8,249 bases of DNA from a bacterium (GTDB lineage Bacteria; Verrucomicrobiota; Kiritimatiellia; UBA8416): the NCBI GenBank assembly GCA_020048935.1, contig JAIFLS010000109.1, positions 1 to 8,249 on the forward strand, written 5' to 3'. Positions 6,317 to 8,249 of the stretch are shown here, piece after piece (positions within the stretch are counted from its first letter, which is position 1; each line of letters begins with the position of its first letter). Position numbers and translations under genes: made by a program. The notes beneath the pieces were generated by a model that was given only the letters and a program-made list of their open reading frames with translations, was not told the origin of the DNA and did no database searches.

Positions 6317-6730
6317 TCAGGTATCTACCTTCCGGGTTGCCAGGCTGACCTTGGTGGCACCCGCAATTTTCGCCTCGTCGATCACCCGGACGAGAAGTCC
6401 GGATTGCACCGCCTGGTCGACTTGGATGATGACGGGGATGTCCTCTTTGGCGATCATCCGCTTGACGAGCGGGCGCACTCCCGCGATGCCGATATCCTTG
6501 CCCCCGTAGACGATGGCGCCGTCGCTGGTAATCGCCAGCAGGATGCTGTTCTTTTCCAGGTTGACCGCCGAGGCCGCCTGCGGCTTGTCCACCTCGACGC
6601 CGGTCTCCTCGACAAACGTCGTGGTGACAATGAAGAAAAGCAGCAGGATGAAGACACAGTCGAGTAATGATGTAAGATCGACCGTTGCTTCGCTGCCTTC
6701 GTCACTAGACGAGGATTTGAATCTGCTCAT
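6317..6730 (-). CDS. exbD: ExbD/TolR-family proton-channel subunit
   Basis: This encodes a 137-residue protein, close to the usual ExbD length. A short charged cytoplasmic N-terminus precedes a single membrane helix, about 20-40 (TSLLDCVFILLLFFIVTTT). Asp24 in this helix matches the conserved proton-carrying Asp (Asp25 in E. coli ExbD). The rest is the periplasmic domain, with IPVIIQVDQAVQSG, like the usual 'v.i.aD..v.y' segment. It works with ExbB-family proteins as the proton motor for TonB. The start at 6730 is chosen because the conserved N-terminus begins there and GGGAGA (6739-6744) lies 8 nt upstream; a longer frame to 6817 only adds a Pro-rich shadow of exbB. It overlaps the exbB 3' end by 26 nt in another frame, suggesting coupled translation and fixed stoichiometry. 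Confidence 0.95.
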   Translation of the reverse strand: MSRFKSSSSDEGSEATVDLTSLLDCVFILLLFFIVTTTFVEETGVEVDKPQAASAVNLEKNSILLAITSDGAIVYGGKDIGIAGVRPLVKRMIAKEDIPVIIQVDQAVQSGLLVRVIDEAKIAGATKVSLATRKVDT

Positions 6731-7376
6731 GGTTCGGTTCTCCCGGGGTGGGTTGCTGGGTGGAGGTTGATCTGGCCTGGAAATACTGCATGCAGAGGCT
6801 TTCGAGATGTTCGACATATTTGATATAGCGGTCGTTCTGCCGGGTCAGGCTGAAGTGGAATGCCAGCCCTGTGATGGCCAGCAGCAGCCCGGTCTCGGTG
6901 GTGATGAGGGCTTCCGCGATGCCGCCGGCAATCATGTTCATGGTTTTCTCGCCTCCTCCTCCGGAGGAGAGCGCCTTGAAGGTTGCCAGCATGCCAGTGA
7001 CGGTCCCGAGTAGGCCCAGCAGCGGTGCGGTGCTGACAAAGACCTTCATCAGGAAAATGTCGCGGTTGAACGGGGCCAGTTCATCTTGCTTGAGTTCATC
7101 GAAATAGTGCCCCACCTGCTCCGGCGTGCCCTGCGCGGTCGCCTGGCGGATCATGCGCGCGGCGGGGCCGCGCGCCTTCGCGGGATTGCGCCAGTACCGT
7201 CTCCAGGCGTAGTCGGGGCCTACGGCGGGGCCTTTTGAAAGCAGCCGCAAAAGCAGGTTCGTGCCCAGCAGGTACATCAGGGCGCAGTTGGCCATCAGGG
7301 GAGGCATTGCCCATCCCCCTTTTACCCAGATATCCAGGGCCTGTTCAACGAGCGGGTACGAGGCAAGCGGGTGCAT
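6705..7376 (-). CDS. exbB: ExbB/TolQ-family motor subunit
   Basis: This encodes a 223-residue inner-membrane protein of the MotA/TolQ/ExbB family, the pentameric part of the TonB motor. Three membrane segments are visible: about 24-46, 108-134 and 155-176. Helices 2 and 3 carry the family core: STAPLLGLLGTVTGMLATF (115-133), whose Thr125 or Thr127 corresponds to the channel Thr of E. coli ExbB, and IAEALITTETGLLLAITG (153-170), whose Glu155 matches E. coli Glu176. A Gly run (139-142) lies between them. It is shorter at the N-terminus than the upstream paralogue, as ExbB2-type proteins are. The start at 7376 is set by AGGAGG at 7386-7391, 9 nt upstream; in-frame starts farther up lie inside the upstream gene with no such site. 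It overlaps the upstream gene by 32 nt. Confidence 0.95.
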   Translation of the reverse strand: MHPLASYPLVEQALDIWVKGGWAMPPLMANCALMYLLGTNLLLRLLSKGPAVGPDYAWRRYWRNPAKARGPAARMIRQATAQGTPEQVGHYFDELKQDELAPFNRDIFLMKVFVSTAPLLGLLGTVTGMLATFKALSSGGGGEKTMNMIAGGIAEALITTETGLLLAITGLAFHFSLTRQNDRYIKYVEHLESLCMQYFQARSTSTQQPTPGEPNHEQIQILV

Positions 7377-8249
7377 CCGGATTTTCCTCCTGCAGGGCTT
7401 GGCATTGGCTGGTTGATGCATGCGTCCTTTTCGTCTCGACGCCGAGAAACGCCACGGCGAGGGCCTCCATCTTGTCGGTATAGCCCCTGACAACCCAGGC
7501 GAGGGTGGCGTGGAAAACGAGGGCGGGGATGGCGAGGACCAGTCCCGCCTCGGTCGTGATCAGGGCTTCCGAGATACCGCCGGAAAGCGCCTTGACATCC
7601 CCGCCGCCAAAGACGGTCAGCATCTTGAACGTGGTGATAATGCCGAGCACGGTGCCGAGCAGCCCCATGAGGGGCGCGGAAGCGGCGCAGACGGCAACAA
7701 AGGGGATCAGACCCTTGAGCCTGAATTTGGCGTCGAGCATGATCTCGAACATGACTTCCTCGATCAGTTCTCGTGGTTCCCCCACTTCCTCGATCAGTTC
7801 TCGTGGTTCCCCCATGTGCGATACCCCGGCGCGGAGCATGCGTCCGGCGGGCCCGCCGAAAGCGCGGGCGATAAGCGTGGCCTGATCCTTGTTCGAGCTG
7901 GCGATGGCATCCAGGAGCGGCTGGATCCTGTCCCTGTTGGGTAGCCGGGCCCAAAGGATGATGAGTGACAACAGCTTAGGAACGGCATACAGGAGCATGA
8001 TGAAGCCAGATGCGATGATGGGGTACATCAGCAGTCCGCCCTTGATGATATGTTCCTTGAGCGTCTCCTTCGTCTCCTCGATCTTGCGGGCATTGCCGAG
8101 ACTGGTGTCGAGCGGCATGCGTCCCTGGGCATTCCTGATCAGGTCGAGCGTGGCCTGCCGGTGTTCCGGCAGGGTGAACTCGACGACGGAGGGTTCGAGC
8201 GAACCGAGTCGCTGCTCGACCATGCCGGCCAGCTTCTCATCGCTGGATA
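7345..8249 (-). CDS. ttpC: TtpC-like MotA/TolQ/ExbB protein, 5' end outside window
   Basis: This is the first visible gene of the TonB operon. 300 residues are visible and the true start lies beyond 8249: the frame is open to the edge, and the family normally has a signal peptide and a long periplasmic coiled region first. An internal ATG at 8223 has no role assigned. Visible order: the end of the periplasmic region with LPLDTSLGNARK-like spacing, then TLKEHIIKGGLLMYPI leading into membrane helix 1; a cytoplasmic loop; then APLMGLLGTVLGIITTF and ISEALITTEAGLVLAIPALV, the two core ExbB-family helices with channel Thr and Glu. In Vibrio the protein TtpC is essential for TonB2 function beside ExbB2 and ExbD2. 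The loop contains a 10-residue tandem duplication, GEPRELIEEV twice, encoded by a perfect 30-bp repeat. The 3' end overlaps exbB by 32 nt. Confidence 0.9.
   Translation of the reverse strand, partial: SSDEKLAGMVEQRLGSLEPSVVEFTLPEHRQATLDLIRNAQGRMPLDTSLGNARKIEETKETLKEHIIKGGLLMYPIIASGFIMLLYAVPKLLSLIILWARLPNRDRIQPLLDAIASSNKDQATLIARAFGGPAGRMLRAGVSHMGEPRELIEEVGEPRELIEEVMFEIMLDAKFRLKGLIPFVAVCAASAPLMGLLGTVLGIITTFKMLTVFGGGDVKALSGGISEALITTEAGLVLAIPALVFHATLAWVVRGYTDKMEALAVAFLGVETKRTHASTSQCQALQEENPDAPACLVPAR
7386..7391 (-). promoter_or_regulatory. Ribosome-binding site of exbB
   Basis: A perfect AGGAGG on the minus strand lies 9 nt before the ATG at 7376, inside the end of the upstream TtpC-like gene. 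It selects this start over longer in-frame alternatives. Confidence 0.85.
7754..7813. repeat. Perfect 30-bp tandem duplication inside the TtpC-like gene
   Basis: Copies at 7754-7783 and 7784-7813 are identical over 30 bp. On the minus strand each encodes GEPRELIEEV, so the reading frame is kept. Homologous proteins have one such 'PRELIEE' block before the second core helix, so one copy is an insertion. Complete identity suggests a recent event, or a sequencing or assembly artefact. Confidence 0.95.

Noticed and set aside
5508..6509. Plus-strand 333-codon frame
   Set aside because: Antisense to tonB and neighbours; its Gly/Leu/Trp runs are the complement of the TonB proline and glutamate codons.

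Overview
The window is GC-rich bacterial DNA from a Gram-negative (diderm) organism. It encodes a TonB/ExbB/ExbD energy-transduction operon, a lipoprotein with a lipobox, and a signal-peptide protein ending in an aromatic residue like an outer-membrane barrel. Ribosome-binding sites are mostly recognisable. The mix of genes (a 'PDxxxHL ... FIDGR' polytopic membrane protein, an ankyrin lipoprotein and a TonB2-type operon) would fit a PVC-group bacterium such as Verrucomicrobiota or Kiritimatiellota, or a proteobacterium. The sequence alone does not settle this.

Layout. (1) 1-1469, minus: a polytopic membrane protein whose 3' end lies outside the window. (2) 1470-1645: a divergent intergenic region. 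(3) 1646-2746, plus: an ankyrin-repeat lipoprotein with an unrecognised C-terminal domain. (4) 2747-3169: a 423-bp gap between convergent genes, without a convincing gene but rich in inverted repeats. (5) 3170-4069, minus: a probable outer-membrane beta-barrel protein. (6) 4070-4258: an intergenic leader. (7) 4259-8249, minus: a five-gene operon read from the right edge, encoding a TtpC-like MotA/TolQ/ExbB protein (5' end outside the window), ExbB, ExbD, TonB and a secreted TPR protein.

How the genes work together. The operon has the gene order of the TonB2-type systems described in Vibrio and other gammaproteobacteria. Two ExbB-family proteins and ExbD would form a proton-driven inner-membrane motor. 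TonB would carry the force across the periplasm, and the TPR protein would be an exported accessory. Junctions are tight: 32-nt and 26-nt overlaps, then 2-nt and 10-nt gaps, which suggests translational coupling. No TonB-dependent receptor is in the window. The small barrel protein downstream, on the same strand, is a possible but unproven partner.

The main oddities are a perfect 30-bp in-frame tandem duplication in the TtpC-like gene, a run of nine G/C inside tonB, and two complex inverted-repeat clusters in the 2747-3169 gap. No wholly new system was found that can be defended from sequence alone.
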